Shown one piece after another: positions 34,367 through 45,757 of a stretch of DNA of 64,000 nucleotides (within the stretch, counting starts at the first letter, position 1; each line of letters begins with the position of its first letter). Below the pieces are notes generated by a model. That model saw only the letters and a program-made list of their open reading frames with translations, did no database searches and was not told where the DNA came from. The translations under genes were made by a program, and so were the position numbers. This DNA comes from Gentiana macrophylla (Eukaryota > Streptophyta > Magnoliopsida > Gentianales > Gentianaceae): assembly GCA_026214975.1 (NCBI GenBank), contig CM047809.1:31779977-31843976 (forward strand). The letters are read 5' to 3'.

Positions 34367-35398
34367 GTCAGTAAGATAAAGTAAGCTTCCAATCATTCTT
34401 CTCAGAAAGTGTTTCATCAACATCTTTGCCTTCTTTGTCTTCATCTAGCCTGATGTTGGTCCCCATTGGTGTAGAAATTCCAGCTGATTTTTCCATACCA
34501 AAATTTTTGATAAGTTCTCTTGTATATTTGGTTTGGTGAATGAAAATTCCATCATCTAATTGTTTGACTTGTAATCCAAAAAAATAATTCAATTCTCCCA
34601 TCATACTCATCTGAAATTTGCTTTTCATTAAACTTGCAAACTTCTCACATAACTGTTCATTTTCTGATCCAAAAATAATGTCATCAACATAAATCTGAAC
34701 AAGGAGAGTACTTTCTTTATTTTTCATTCTGAATAAAGTCTTGTCGATAGTTCCTTTGATAAATCCATTATCCACTAGAAACTGAGATAGAGTTTCATAC
34801 CAAGCTCTTGGTGCTTGTTTAAGTCCATATAGAGCTTTCCTTAGTCTGAAAACTTTGTCAGCTTGATCTTTGTTCTAGAATCCAGGTGGTTGTTGAACAT
34901 AAACTTCTTCTTCAAGTATCCCATTCAAAAATGCGCTTTTAACGTCCATCTGGTATAGTTTGAACTTTTTATGAGCTGCAAAGGCAAGAAATAGTCTGAT
35001 TGCCTCCAATCTTGCAACAAGTGCATAAGTCTCATCAAAATCTATGCCTTCGCTGAGAATATCCTTTAGCTACAAGTCTAGCTTTGTTTCGATGATATTC
35101 CCATCTTCATCAAGTTTGTTTACAAAACCCATTTGGTTCCAATGACATTCACATGAACTGGTCTCTCTACTAATTTCCATACTTGATTTCTTTCGAATTC
35201 ATTCAGTTCTTCTTGCATTGCTAATATCCAATCTGGATCCTTTAAGCCTTCTTCTATCTCTTTAGGTTCAGATTGAGATAGAAAGCATGCAATCATTGCA
35301 TCTAGTTGATGTCTTGTTCGAACACCAGCTTGAGTATCACCAATTACTTGTTCTTCAGGGTGATCCCTCATCCATTGATGTACTGGGGCTTGCATCAA
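34367..35398 (-). pseudogene. pol: SIRE family 2 reverse transcriptase
   Basis: Pieces: 35398-35120 ([20 protein letters not shown], 'VWKLVERPVHVNVIGTKWVL'), a broken middle with 'KLKDKVFRLRKALYGLKQAP'-like sequence around 34800-34870, and 34775-34368 with VQIYVDDIIFGSENEQLCEK (YVDD near 34690) and MSMMGELNYFFGLQVKQLDD. Frameshifts around 34780 and 35115. RT of the SIRE lineage by IIFGS and GLQVKQ. Non-functional as written. Confidence 0.88.
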
Positions 35399-36332
35399 GG
35401 GATCTACATTTTGTCCAACTGGTTCTTCAAGAACTGGTTCTTGATTTTCTTCAACTGAGTTAGAATCATGTTGTTCAGGAGTAGGTTGTTGAGTAGTAAG
35501 AAACTGAGAATGATCTTGATCTCAAGATTACAAATCCTTAGTCTTCCAATGTCAACAAAATCGATTCTCGCAAGACTGTAATTGAGGCGAAAAATGTTAC
35601 GTCTGCATTCTTGATTATTTCACCAGGAAATTTTGGTTCATCAAATACCACATGTATTGATTCCTCATGCTTGAGTGTCTTTTTATTTACTACTCTAAAT
35701 GCTTTGCTGACACTTGAATATCCCAGAAAAATTCCTTCATCAGCTTCAGGCTGAAAAACATGAAGTTGATCTTTTCCATTATTATGTATGAAACACTTGC
35801 TTCCAAAAGCATGAAAGTAAGAAACATTTGGTTTTCTTCCATTCCAAATTTCATAAGGAGTCTTCATGCCTTTTATTCATGAGAGCTATGTTCTGTGTAT
35901 AGCAAGTTGTGTTGACTGCTTCTGTCCAATACCTTTCAGGCAGTTTTGCTTCACAGATCATAGTTCTTCCTACTTCTTTGAGTGTTCTATTTCTTCTCTC
36001 AGCTACACCATTCTGTTGAGGTGTTGTTGTGGCAGCAAGTTGATGTAAAACACAATTTTCTTCACAGTATTAATAATCACTTTGTTGAGGAATTCAGTTC
36101 CTTTATCTGATCTTATCTTCACAACTGATAGACTTTTCTGATTTTGAAGCCTTTTGAGTAGTTATGTAAGTCTTTGCTTGGTTTCAGTTTTCTTGGTTAA
36201 GAAGATAATCCAAGTGTATCTTGAAAAATCATCTACCACCATCAATGTATACTTCTTTCCACTGATACTGATTGGAGTAATAGGTCCAAATAAGTCCATA
36301 TGTAGTAGCTCCAGGACTCTGGTTGTTGAATA
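35399..36332 (-). pseudogene. pol: SIRE family 2 integrase, core and C-terminal part
   Basis: Frame 35867-35538: MKTPYEIWNGRKPNVSYFHA, then FGSKCFIHNNGK and EGIFLGYSSVSKAFRVVNKK, the C-terminal integrase landmarks. Upstream (about 35870-36332) the core is broken into short frames; it retains 'MDLFGPITPISISGKKYTLM'-like sequence readable on the minus strand at 36240-36300. An acidic linker follows at 35400-35530. Confidence 0.82.
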
Positions 36333-36899
36333 CTAAGATTTAGTCTTGAAACTTGCTTTTGTTTGCTTTCCTTGCTGACAAGCATCACATAAGCTATCCT
36401 TCTTATATGAGATTTCTGGTAGTCCAATGACGAACTGTTTCTTGACAAGGGTGTTGATGTCATCAAAGTTTAAATGACTCAGTTTCTTGTGCCATAACCA
36501 ACTGATTTCTGATTTGGTATGCATAAGTAAACAAGTTTCTGCAACAACTGTAGTCCAATCTACAACATACATATTCTCTTTTCTTCTTCCGGCCAAAACA
36601 ACTTGAATTGCTGTTTCGCTGATGACAACGCAGAAATCTTTATCTAAAGTAACTTTGTATCCCATATCACAGAATTGACTGGTGCTGAGTAGATTGTAAT
36701 GCAATCCTTCTACATACGATACATTCTTGATTGTAAGTCCATTTCTGATCAAGGTACCATAACCTTTGTTGAATCCAGGTTTGTATTTACCTCCAAAGTT
36801 AACCTTAGGTCCATCCTTGGCAATAAAGTTACTTAGACAGTCTTTGCTCTTTGTCATGTGTCTTGAGCAACCATTGTCAAAGTACCATATATCCTGCAA
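36333..36899 (-). pseudogene. pol: SIRE family 2 protease end and GAG-pre-integrase domain
   Basis: Frame begins MQDIWYFDNGCSRHMTKSKD. The protease site is FDNGCSRHM, where the usual copia form is DSGCSRHM; the family 1 copy retains Ser. Then 'ENMYVVDWTTVVAETCLLMH', 'EISWLWHKKLSHLNFDDINT' and SLCDACQQGKQTKASFKTKS supply the HHCC finger (H-x3-H ... C-x2-C). Asp is kept but Ser-to-Asn next to it may impair the protease. Confidence 0.88.
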
Positions 36900-37250
36900 A
36901 ATAAATTAAACAGTTTTAGGTACCCAACTATGTTTGGGTCCATGGGGGTCAGTTGTCAGTACAACCTTGGGAATATACCCTTTAGTTATCCTTCGGATAT
37001 TGTTGCACTTGTTTTCAAATATATAAGCCACACTCCCATAGTATCTATGCTTGGACTGTGTCGTATTTATATGATCTCTCAGATCCTTTGACTGAAACTG
37101 ATTTCCATGATGTTTTCTATTATTAACACTTGTATCATAACCATCATTTCTTTTGTAATCGAGGTCTCATGCGACCTTGGTATCGCGAGGTTTCAGTGAG
37201 GTGAAGTGATTCCTCTCATTGACTTTTGACCTGAAACTTGTGATAAGTTT
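36900..37250 (-). other. Gag-protease linker of SIRE family 2
   Basis: Broken linker of about 350 bp between gag and protease; the frame is lost by several indels. No distinct domain. Confidence 0.5.
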
Positions 37251-39111
37251 TCATGCGAAATGATTGCTTTTATCAATTTTAATAGTAGATTCAGAGAAAT
37301 TCCAGTCATCATCAGTTGGAAATAATCTACCTTTCCCCCTAACTTTGTGAATCTTTGAATAATTGATATTCTTGGATTTACTTTGACTGAAGTTTTTGTG
37401 GTTCTTGGCCTGATTAGCTTTAGTAGATTCAGCGGTTGATCTACCTTTTCGATTTTCATGATGTACAGCTGGTTTACCCTTTTGATTGACCCTGTTGTTG
37501 TATACAATTGACTTCTTTGAAAACTGACGTTGAGACTGATCTGATTCACGTTGAACTTGTTTCACTGGTTCAACATGCTTCTTAGTTTGAGGATATTGTT
37601 TAGCTACAAACTTAACACCAGTTTTGGTATTAGGTTCAGTTACTTTACTTGTTCCTCCCTTCGAAGTTTGCTGTGTATCAAATCCTAAGCCAGTTCTATC
37701 TTCATATGGCTTGCCTGATTTGAATCCAGTTGCTGAACTAGATTGAGAAAAAGATTCGATTCTTCTGCTTTCGTGACGATGCAGATGGATCGACACTGAT
37801 TCTTTCCTTTATCAGTTCTGCTTAGTCTTAACGTGTTCAGTTCATCATTCAATCTTTTGACTTCTAGAATTAGAGCTTATTTCTCAGCTTTGACTGATTC
37901 ATAACCAGCTTGTATGGTGACAAGCTGTTTCATCAATTGGTAAAGAGTTTCTTCTAATTCTGAGTTCTTTGGATTGGAATCGGCTATTGAAGAACTTGCA
38001 TTTTGCTTAGAAATCTGAAATTGGAAATGTATTTGGAATTTGATTCACATACCTCATTGGGATCTTCCATGTGTGCCATTAAAGTTTGTGTCATCGATAA
38101 TCTTTTGTACCACTTCAGTAGTCGACTCATCCCCAAAATAATAACGCTCTTACATCGGTTCTTCTTTCTTTGAGTCTTTTTGCATTCGATTCTGGGCATT
38201 CACTTTATAATGTCCAGGTTTCTTGCGATTGAAACAAAGATATTCATCATCTTTTCTCTTTTAAGAGTCTTCTTGATAAACTTACGAGTTACAGGGTGAC
38301 CATTCTTCATCCTTCTGATTCGACTCATCATGAGTGCCATTTGTTCATCCATTTCATCCAACTGTTGAAGATTGTTTGTGGATGTTTCTTGAGAGTCATT
38401 TGATGCTGCTGCAAGTGCTGTGGTCTTTGGTTCTTCCAGAGCTTTGATTATTGCAGCTGTCCTTGTAAAATCTTCACTGAGATCATAAGCTTTTAAATCT
38501 GAGAAGATTTTGAAGGAGTCTTATATATCAAGTCTTCTAGATTCTTCCATAGCAGTGACCTTCATTTTCCAACACATAGGTAAGGCCTTCAAAATTCTTG
38601 TATTGATTACTTTCTTTGTGTATTCAATGTTGAGTAGATCTAGTTCATCCATGATAGCACAGAATCTTGTCTTCATTTGGTCAATGGTTTCTCCAGATTT
38701 CATCTTGAAATTCTCAAACTTCTGCTTTGCAACTGAGATTTTGTTCTCCTTGATTGAGTCACTTCCTTCACAAACTAACTGAAGTTTGTCCCACATTTCC
38801 TTAGCAGTTGTGCATTCTTTCACCTTCAAGTACATGTTGCTGTCAAGAGATCTGAGGATAAAGTCCATAGCAACATTGTTGAGATTGTTTCGCTTGCGAT
38901 TATCACTAGTCTATTCAGCTTTGGGCTTTGGAACTCGAAATTGTCTTTCACCATCAGTTTGCATGTAAGTGATCTGAATTGGTCCATCTATGAGCACGTC
39001 CATCATCTCGTCATGAGTAGCAGCTAGAAAAGCCTGCATACGACGTTTGTATTCATCAAACCTATCCATGTTGCACATAAGCATCTGTCTTGCATACTGA
39101 TTGTTATCCAT
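37251..39111 (-). pseudogene. gag: SIRE family 2 Gag, complete internal copy
   Basis: Start ATG at 39111 (MDNNQYARQMLMCNMDRFDE), preceded by the PBS. Capsid-type region in 39111-38521, zinc-knuckle region near 38240-38200 (degraded), a C-terminal Asp/Ser-rich part 38199-37984, and the block 37796-37251 with SGKPYEDRTGLGFDTQQTSK and a basic tail (KKSIVYNNRVNQKGKPAVHH). Compared with the copy at 27246-28826 it has more frameshifts, many at places where the other copy reads CAG or CTG. Confidence 0.87.
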
Positions 39112-39223
39112 TATGAGTGAGTGAAAACTGATTATATGAAAACTAGAAACTGAGCTTTCTAATGAGAACAACTAGAGGAGATTTAGAGCAAATGGGCTTT
39201 TAACAATGGCTTGTTAAAGAAAC

Positions 39224-39240
39224 ACTGCTCCGATACCAAT
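39224..39240 (-). promoter_or_regulatory. SIRE family 2 primer-binding site
   Basis: The minus strand beside the 5' LTR reads ATTGGTATCGGAGCAGT, complementary to the 3' end of initiator tRNA-Met. Confidence 0.88.
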
Positions 39241-41007
39241 TGTTGGTCCCTTGGAAAGGCTAACACAAGTTTAGAGGGGGAGGGGGGTGAATAAACTTGT
39301 CCCTAAAAATGGATTTTAAACAAATTAAGGTTCAGTTATAACTTGTGTGGAGTTAAGTCGATGAGTGAGTTTAAGTCAAAGCGACTTAAGCAAAACTGAC
39401 TCAACCAGTAGCGGATATAAGTCTAGCCTTTTTCTTGATCTTGTTATTCTATACGAAAGCTGAGTGTGCTAAACTAAATTCTGGTTAATGTCAATTTGTG
39501 AGATGTGAGATGTGTAACAATCAGTTCTCAGTATGCTGTGTAAAAAATATAAATGCTATAATAAATAACTTTGAGATGTAAATGCGTAAGGTAAATGAAA
39601 CAAGAGTTATAGAGGTTCCAGGTGGTGTAATCCTGTCAGCCCTCTCTTCCCCAGTGGTGTAGGAGGAAAATTCCACTAGAAATTCTTGAGGTGAGCTGTT
39701 ACAAAAAGTCCTAAACAATAGTTCTTGGCTAATCCTAGCTTCACTATCTAAACAGTTATAGAATAGGTAGAATTGCTGCTCTTCAATTGCTTGAACACTG
39801 GTCCTTGAAGGGTTACGTAGGCCTCTTCACCAGCTACCACCATAAACACAGTCTACCCGACTGCTGTGACAACTGTCCTTGGCAAAACCTTCCCGGTTTG
39901 CTTCACAGTCTAAACCTTTGATTAAGAATCAAAGTTGGGTTGAGAATCAATAAATTGATTTTTGTCTGTGGTTCTTCTAAGTGTATGATTCTTGATAAAT
40001 CTTGTGCAGCTTGAACACTTAGAAGATTTCTTGATATGATCTTGTTAGCACAGATAATGATAGCAATTCAAATAAATGAAAGTAGTGCACACAATGCTTG
40101 TGATTTTTTTAATTCTGTGTTTTTATTCTTGGTGCAAAGTCCTCTATTTATAGTGTAGGATCTAACGTTCATTTACTTTGAATCTGAATTGTATCAACGG
40201 ATATCTTGTAACGGCTATATTTTATGACCCTTTCGATGCACAAGATTTCATCCAATAACATTGCTTCCATTACAAGGTTCGATTGTACTATCGATTTGAT
40301 GGATGATCGACTTATAAAACGAGTTTCTGATCGCTTTTATCTTGAGTTCGTCGATTGTCGGTTTCTTGACTAACTTGGAGCATTAATCGAGATTTTACAC
40401 TTCTTCAAATATCATTACTCCAATTTTCATCGATTATAATTGACTTAACGTAGTACACCACAAGAAAATATCATCTAAGAGTTCATTGTCCTTATAACTC
40501 TTAGGTCTTCATACAAGATCCATAAAGTCGATTCGAGTCACCACAAACTTGCTCGAATTCTAACTTTGATCGACAAGTAAACTGAGTTTGAACCCTCAGT
40601 TCTTCAATCTTCTATAACAGAGTCTGTGACCCTCAGTTCTTCATCAACTGAGTTTGAACCCTCAGTTCTTCAATCTTCTTGATAAGCCAACCGAGTTTGT
40701 GTCCCTCAGCGAACTTATCTTCTTCAGTTTCATATAGTTGTAGTCTGAGTTAGTTTGTCAGTCAGTTTATCTTGACGATTTCCAATTTTCTAAATGACTT
40801 CCCGTTTTCAGTTTCACTACACTATAACTATTACAGTGCTTGTCTGATGTAACCTATACAAATATCAGACTCTAGTAAGATCTATACATTCAGTTCTAGA
40901 CATCTTTTAGCCTTTCACTATAACAGCTAGATTTTGTACTTCATCAATGGGGTTAAGATTATACTTAGAATAAATATGATGAATTATCATCAAAACACAA
41001 ATTTTAT
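39241..41007 (-). repeat. SIRE family 2 5' LTR, outer end lost
   Basis: Matches 28956-30700 from TGTTGGTCCC to 'cacaaattttat' at 41007. It then lacks the last 8 bp (TTCCAACA) seen in the partner, and filler sequence follows. The loss of the terminal bases means the border with family 1 is not an integrase product. Confidence 0.9.
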
Positions 41008-41105
41008 GTACCGGTAAGGTGTTGTCTCCCATTAGAATAAATTTTATGTACCGGTAAGATTATACTTCATCAATTTTATGTACATTAGAATAAATATGAT
41101 GAATT
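41006..41105. other. Patchwork filler DNA at a rearrangement junction
   Basis: The bases 41006-41029 repeat 41207-41230 exactly (24 bp, family 1 RT). The bases 41085-41105 repeat 40965-40985 exactly (21 bp, LTR). Between them are further pieces of both (attttatgtaccggtaag again; aagattatactt; acttcatcaat). This pattern is what template-switching end-joining leaves behind. Confidence 0.85.
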
Positions 41106-41740
41106 TCATCCATCATACTCATCTGGAACTTGCTTTTCATGAGATTGGCAAAATTTTCACAAAGCATCTCATTTTCAGAACCAAAGATGATATCATCCAC
41201 ATAAATATGTACCGGTAAGGTGTTGTCTCCTTCACTGATTCTGAAAAGAGTCTTGTCAATGGTTCCTTTTGTAAAACTATTGTTCACCAAGAATTGAGAT
41301 AAAGTCTCATACGAAGCTCTTGGTGCCTGTTTCAAACCATAAAATGCCTTGTTGAGTTTGTACACTTTATCTTCTTGATTTTTAACTTCAAAGCCAAGAG
41401 GTTGTTGTTCATAAACCTCCTCTTCCAAAATTCCATTTATAAATGCACTTTCGACTTCCATATGGTAAACTTTGATGTTTTTGTGTGCATCATATGCCAA
41501 AACAGTCTGATAGCTTCCAATCTTGCAACTGGGGCATATGTTTCATCAAAGTCTATTCCTTCGGCTTGTGAATAGCCTTTTGCAACTAGTCTGGCCTTAT
41601 TTATAACAATGGTACCAGATTTATCCAACTTGTTTATGTAAACCCATTTTGTACCAATGATTTTTGCATGATCAGGACTGTCAACTAGTGTCCATACTTG
41701 GCTTCTTTCAAACTCATTAAGTTCTTCTTGCATAGCAATT
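41106..41740 (-). pseudogene. pol: SIRE family 1 reverse transcriptase, C-terminally truncated
   Basis: Frame 41733-41437: [56 protein letters not shown]. After one frame change, 41500-41060 reads [40 protein letters not shown] and the catalytic HIYVDDIIFGSENEML (YVDD intact). It stops at MSMMDE where family 2 continues GELNYFFGLQ; the remainder was lost at the filler junction. Confidence 0.9.
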
Positions 41741-42620
41741 ATCTAGTCAGGATCAACAACTGCTTCTTCAATAGCTTTAGGTTCCAATTGAGATAGAAAG
41801 AAGTGAACATTGCTTCTAGATGCCTTTCAGTCTTGACACCTTGCTGTACATCACCAATTACTTGTTCAGCAGGGTGGTCCTTTAACCATTGTAAATAATT
41901 ATTTGCTTGATGTACTAGAACTTGATTTGTTTTTGGGTTTCTGCTGCAAGTTCGATGAAGGGATCAACAGATCCTTCAGTTGCCACATTAGGTCTGGCTT
42001 CACACTGAAAATCAGAAACTTTTATGTCTTTTAACTTCTTCAAGACATCTACATATACTTCTAGATTTATATCAGATTCTGAAACTTCATTATCTGGAAT
42101 TTCAGTGAAGTTTGGTTCATCAAACACAACATGTATAAATTCTTCATGTTTAACTATTCTTTTGTTCAAATCATCCGAATGCTTTTATAACGATAACCCA
42201 AAAATATTCTTTCATTAGATTTTGGTTGAAAAGTCTTGATTGCTCCTTATGATTTAAGATAAAACATTTGCTTCCAAATGGATGAAAGTAGGATATATTT
42301 GGCTTTCTTCCATTCCAAACCTCATAAGGTGTTTTCTCAAGCTTTCTGTTTATAGAAGTTATGTTCTGTCTATAACATGATGTATTGATAGCTTCAGCTC
42401 AATACCTTTCTGGCAACTTTGCTTCACTGATCATTGTTCTGCATGCTTCCTTCATAGTCATATTTCTACTTTCAGCAACCCCATTCTGCTGAGGGTTTCC
42501 AGTGGCTGCTAGTTGATGCAGCACACCATTTTGTTCACAGTATTGTATAATGACTTTGTTTAGGAACTCTGTACCCTTGTCTGATCTGATCTTTACTACT
42601 GTAACACTTTTCTCATTCTG
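41741..42620 (-). pseudogene. pol: SIRE family 1 integrase C-terminal part and linker
   Basis: Broken frames hold the landmarks 'NEQNGVLHQL'-like core end around 42500 and 'PYEVWNGRKPNISYFHPFG' around 42270-42330. Frame 42169-41915 reads MNKRIVKHEEFIHVVFDEPN plus an acidic linker. Frameshifts and stops are frequent. Confidence 0.8.
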
Positions 42621-43370
42621 TTACCTCTTCAAAAGTTCAGGCGTCTTTTGTAGAGTTTCACTTTTTTTGTTCATGAAGATTACCCAAGTGTATCTTGAAT
42701 AATCATCCAAAACTACCAAAGTATACTTCTTTCCACTTATACTTGTTACTGGTCCAAAAAGATCCATATGCATCAGATCCAAAACTCTCTTAGTAGATTG
42801 CCGAGTCTTAGTGTTGAAACTTGCTTTTGTTTGTTTCCCTTGTTGACAAGCATCACATATACCATCCTTCTTGTATGTGATATTAGGTAACCCAACCACT
42901 GGCTTCTTCTTCACCAAGAGATTGATATAATCAAAGTTTAGATGATTTGACTTTTTATGCCATAGCCAGTTGAGTTCTGATTTTGTATATACAATGAGAC
43001 AAGTTTCTGGTACAGCAGTGGTCCAATCTACAATGTACATATTTTGATGTCTTCTTTCAGCTAGTACTACTTGATGTGCCATCTCACTTAAGACAATGCA
43101 GTTATCTTTGTCAAAAGTGACTCTGTAACCCATGTCACAAAACTGCCTTGTGCTCAGCAGGTTGTAGTCCGGCCCTTCAACATGAGCAACATTCTTGATT
43201 GTAAGACCATTCTTCACTAGTATGCCATATCTTCTTGTGTATCCAGGTTTATCCTTGTTTCCAAAGTTGACTTTCGGTCCATCATTGGCAACAAAATACA
43301 CCAAACAATTCTTTTTTGTCATGTGTCTGGAACATCCACTATCAAAGTACCAGACACCCTACAAAACAAA
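42621..43370 (-). pseudogene. pol: SIRE family 1 protease end, GAG-pre-integrase and integrase core
   Basis: The protease motif GVWYFDSGCSRHMTKKNC (about 43312-43365) is intact in its catalytic DSGC. The frame continues without a break through 'PDYNLLSTRQFCDMGYRVTF', 'LNWLWHKKSNHLNFDYINLL' and DGICDACQQGKQTKASFNTK (the HHCC finger; second His position reads N-H). It then runs into the integrase core LMHMDLFGPVTSISGKKYTL and VVLDDYSRYTWVIFMNKKSE, and ends near 42621. It is one of the longest uninterrupted pol segments in the window. Confidence 0.9.
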
Positions 43371-43790
43371 TTTAATGTGTTTTAGGCACCCAAACCTGTT
43401 TGGGTCCATGGTGGTCAGTGGTAAGCACAATCTTTGGCATATTACCATAAGGTCTCATCTGAAAGGTGTTGCACTTTTGTTCTTTCGAATTAAAACTAAG
43501 TATGTTTTTGCGGTCCCATAATATTTTTTGTTGGATTATGTAACATTCATATATGGTTTCTGGACTTTTGGTACATATTGATGTGAAAAGTGATTTTTGT
43601 TGTTAGATGCAGCAGTGTAACCATAAGGTTGATGTCTGTTAGGAACAATCCTATATTGTGGTCTCTGCTGAGGCCTCTGTTGAGTCCTTGGCTGATTCCA
43701 CTATTGAGGTCTAGACTTAGCATTATGGTTAACCTTATTGTTTCTAACAGCAGGGGCAGGAATATCCCGATCTTCATCAGCATGGAACAA
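43371..43790 (-). other. Gag-protease linker of SIRE family 1
   Basis: Degraded linker rich in Gln, Arg and His on the minus strand (for example 43783-43547). No domain is recognised. Confidence 0.5.
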
Positions 43791-45651
43791 TCAGCCTTTC
43801 CCCCATGAGATAAGTATCCCTTGAATGATTAACATTCTTAGGTTTGACATTATTGTTCTTGGGATATTTCTGGTTCTTGGCTGATCATGGATTAGCCTTT
43901 TGGCGTTCAGCAGATCTTGCAATATATATGTTATCAGTAGGTCTAAAAGGAGCAGCAGACCTACCCTTGGATCTACCTTTATTGATAGGTTCAACTGTCC
44001 TTTTAGAACTTTGATTTTGCTTCTTTGAAACATTCTCAGCAGGTTTAACTACCTCAGCAGCCTTCTGAAGTGTAGGATATTGTGCAGCTACAAACTTAGG
44101 ACCAATCTTGGCACTGGGTTCAGCAGCCTTACCAGATCCATCCTTAGAAGGTTGTTGAGTGTCAAATCCAAGGCCTGTTCTATCACCATAAAGCTTCCCA
44201 GATTTGAATGCAGTTGTGGAATTTGATTGTGCCACAAATTTAGCTGCAGCAGCTGGTGCAACAGGCCTCTGCTGATTCTGGTCATAATCAATTTCATTGC
44301 CTTTGAGAATTCTTAATTCAGCATGCAATCTTTGAATTTCTGCTTGGAGTGTTCCTCTTTTTACCTTCACAGTCTCATAACCAAATTGTATTATCCTCAG
44401 TTGATTAAGGAGGGCATCCAGAGGTTCTTCCATATTAGAATTTTTTGGATTGGAACCACCAGTAAAAGAACATTCACTTTCAATAGGAGTGTTATTAGAG
44501 ATAGTGTTAAATAACTCCTCTGTATCCTCCATATATGCCATAAGATCAGTATCATCTGATTCATTTCTAGATAGAGCTTTCTCAGACTCCACTTCATAAC
44601 CAAATTTGTCACAAGCAACAAGTGCTTTACTAGCAGGTCTTCTTTGTTGATTTCTTTGTCTTAATAGATCCGGACAATCAGGATTGAAATATCCAGGCTT
44701 TTGTAGTTGAAGCACAAGTAATCAGGATCCTTTTTCTATTTTAGTTCAGGACAGTCAGGCTTGAAATGTCCAGGTTTCTTGCAATATAAACAAAGATTGC
44801 TTCTTTGTTTCCTCCTTTTTCTCAGGTAATCTTTTGCATAGTTCTTAGGAGGCACCTTTCCTGCTTTCATCATTCTGAGTCTCTTAGTCATCAGTGCTAT
44901 TTGTTCTTCCATGTCATCAAATTTAGCAGCATGAGAATTTGATGATTCTTCTCTGTGTGTAGCAGTCAATGCAGTGGTTTTTGGGGCTTCTTTTACAGTA
45001 CTTCCAATAAGATCTTCACTGAATTCATAGGATTTTAGATCTGAGAATATCTTGAAAATATCCGCATTTTGAATATCCTTAGATTCTTCTTTAGCAGTCA
45101 CCTTCATTTTCTAGATTTCAGGTAGAGCCTTCAAAATTCTAGTGTTGATCTTTTCCTTTGTGTAAACCACATTCAGCATGGTGATTTCATCCAGAATTGC
45201 ATTAAACCTTGATTCCATCAGTTCAATGGTTTCACCAGATTTCATTTTGAACTCTTGAAACTTTTTCTTGGCCACAATGACTTTGTTCTTTTTGATTGAG
45301 TCAAAACCTTCATAGATTAGTTGCAGTTTCTCCCACAATTCTTTGGCAGTTTTGCAATCTTCACTTTCATTACATATTGTTAACCAGAGTTCTGTAAATG
45401 ATATCAATAGAAATGTTGTTCAGATTTTCTCTCTTTCTATCTTCAGGACCCCAATCTTCCTTAGGTTTGGGAATTCTGGTGTTGACTTCATCAACAGTTA
45501 CCACTTGAGTGATTTTTAGAGGTCCATCAATTAGAACATCCATCATTTCATCATGTGTAGTAGCTAGATAAGCCTGCATACAAAGTGTGTACTCACCAAA
45601 CCTGTCCATGCTACATATCAACATATGTCTAGCATAATGGTTGTTATCCAT
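43791..45651 (-). pseudogene. gag: SIRE family 1 Gag
   Basis: Start ATG at 45651 (MDNNHYARHMLICSMDRFGE). Three frames follow: 45693-45370, 45407-45111 (CKTAKELWEKLQLIYEGFDS, ETIELMESRFNAILDEITML) and 45107-44736, which ends in the CCHC knuckle CLYCKKPGHFKPDCPELK (all ligands present). A second, degraded knuckle (FNPDCPDLLRQRN) starts frame 44715-43885, with 'ESDDTDLMAYMED' and KLYGDRTGLGFDTQQPSKDG. It is clearly homologous to family 2 gag but divergent. It would form the particle and bind RNA. Broken by at least three frameshifts or stops. Confidence 0.9.
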
Positions 45652-45742
45652 GATGCAAAGTCTTTGGAAAACAGAAACTAGAATAAAATTCAAAGATTTT
45701 CAAATAGAACAACAAGTGAGAATCACTTCATAACAGAAGTTC

Positions 45743-45757
45743 TGCTCCGATACCAAT
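45743..45757 (-). promoter_or_regulatory. SIRE family 1 primer-binding site
   Basis: The minus strand reads ATTGGTATCGGAGCA beside the 5' LTR, complementary to initiator tRNA-Met as in family 2. Confidence 0.88.

Larger units (their letters stand above)
27246..41007 (-). mobile_element. SIRE family 2 copia element in tandem form (LTR-internal-LTR-partial internal)
   Basis: Read on the minus strand: LTR 41007-39241, PBS, gag, protease, integrase, RT, RNase H, aORF, PPT, LTR 30700-28956, then again PBS and gag 28955-27246. The middle LTR thus serves both as the 3' LTR of one copy and the 5' LTR of the next. The outermost LTR lacks its last 8 bp and the second internal copy stops within gag. 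It replaces about 1.4 kb of family 1. Confidence 0.88.
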
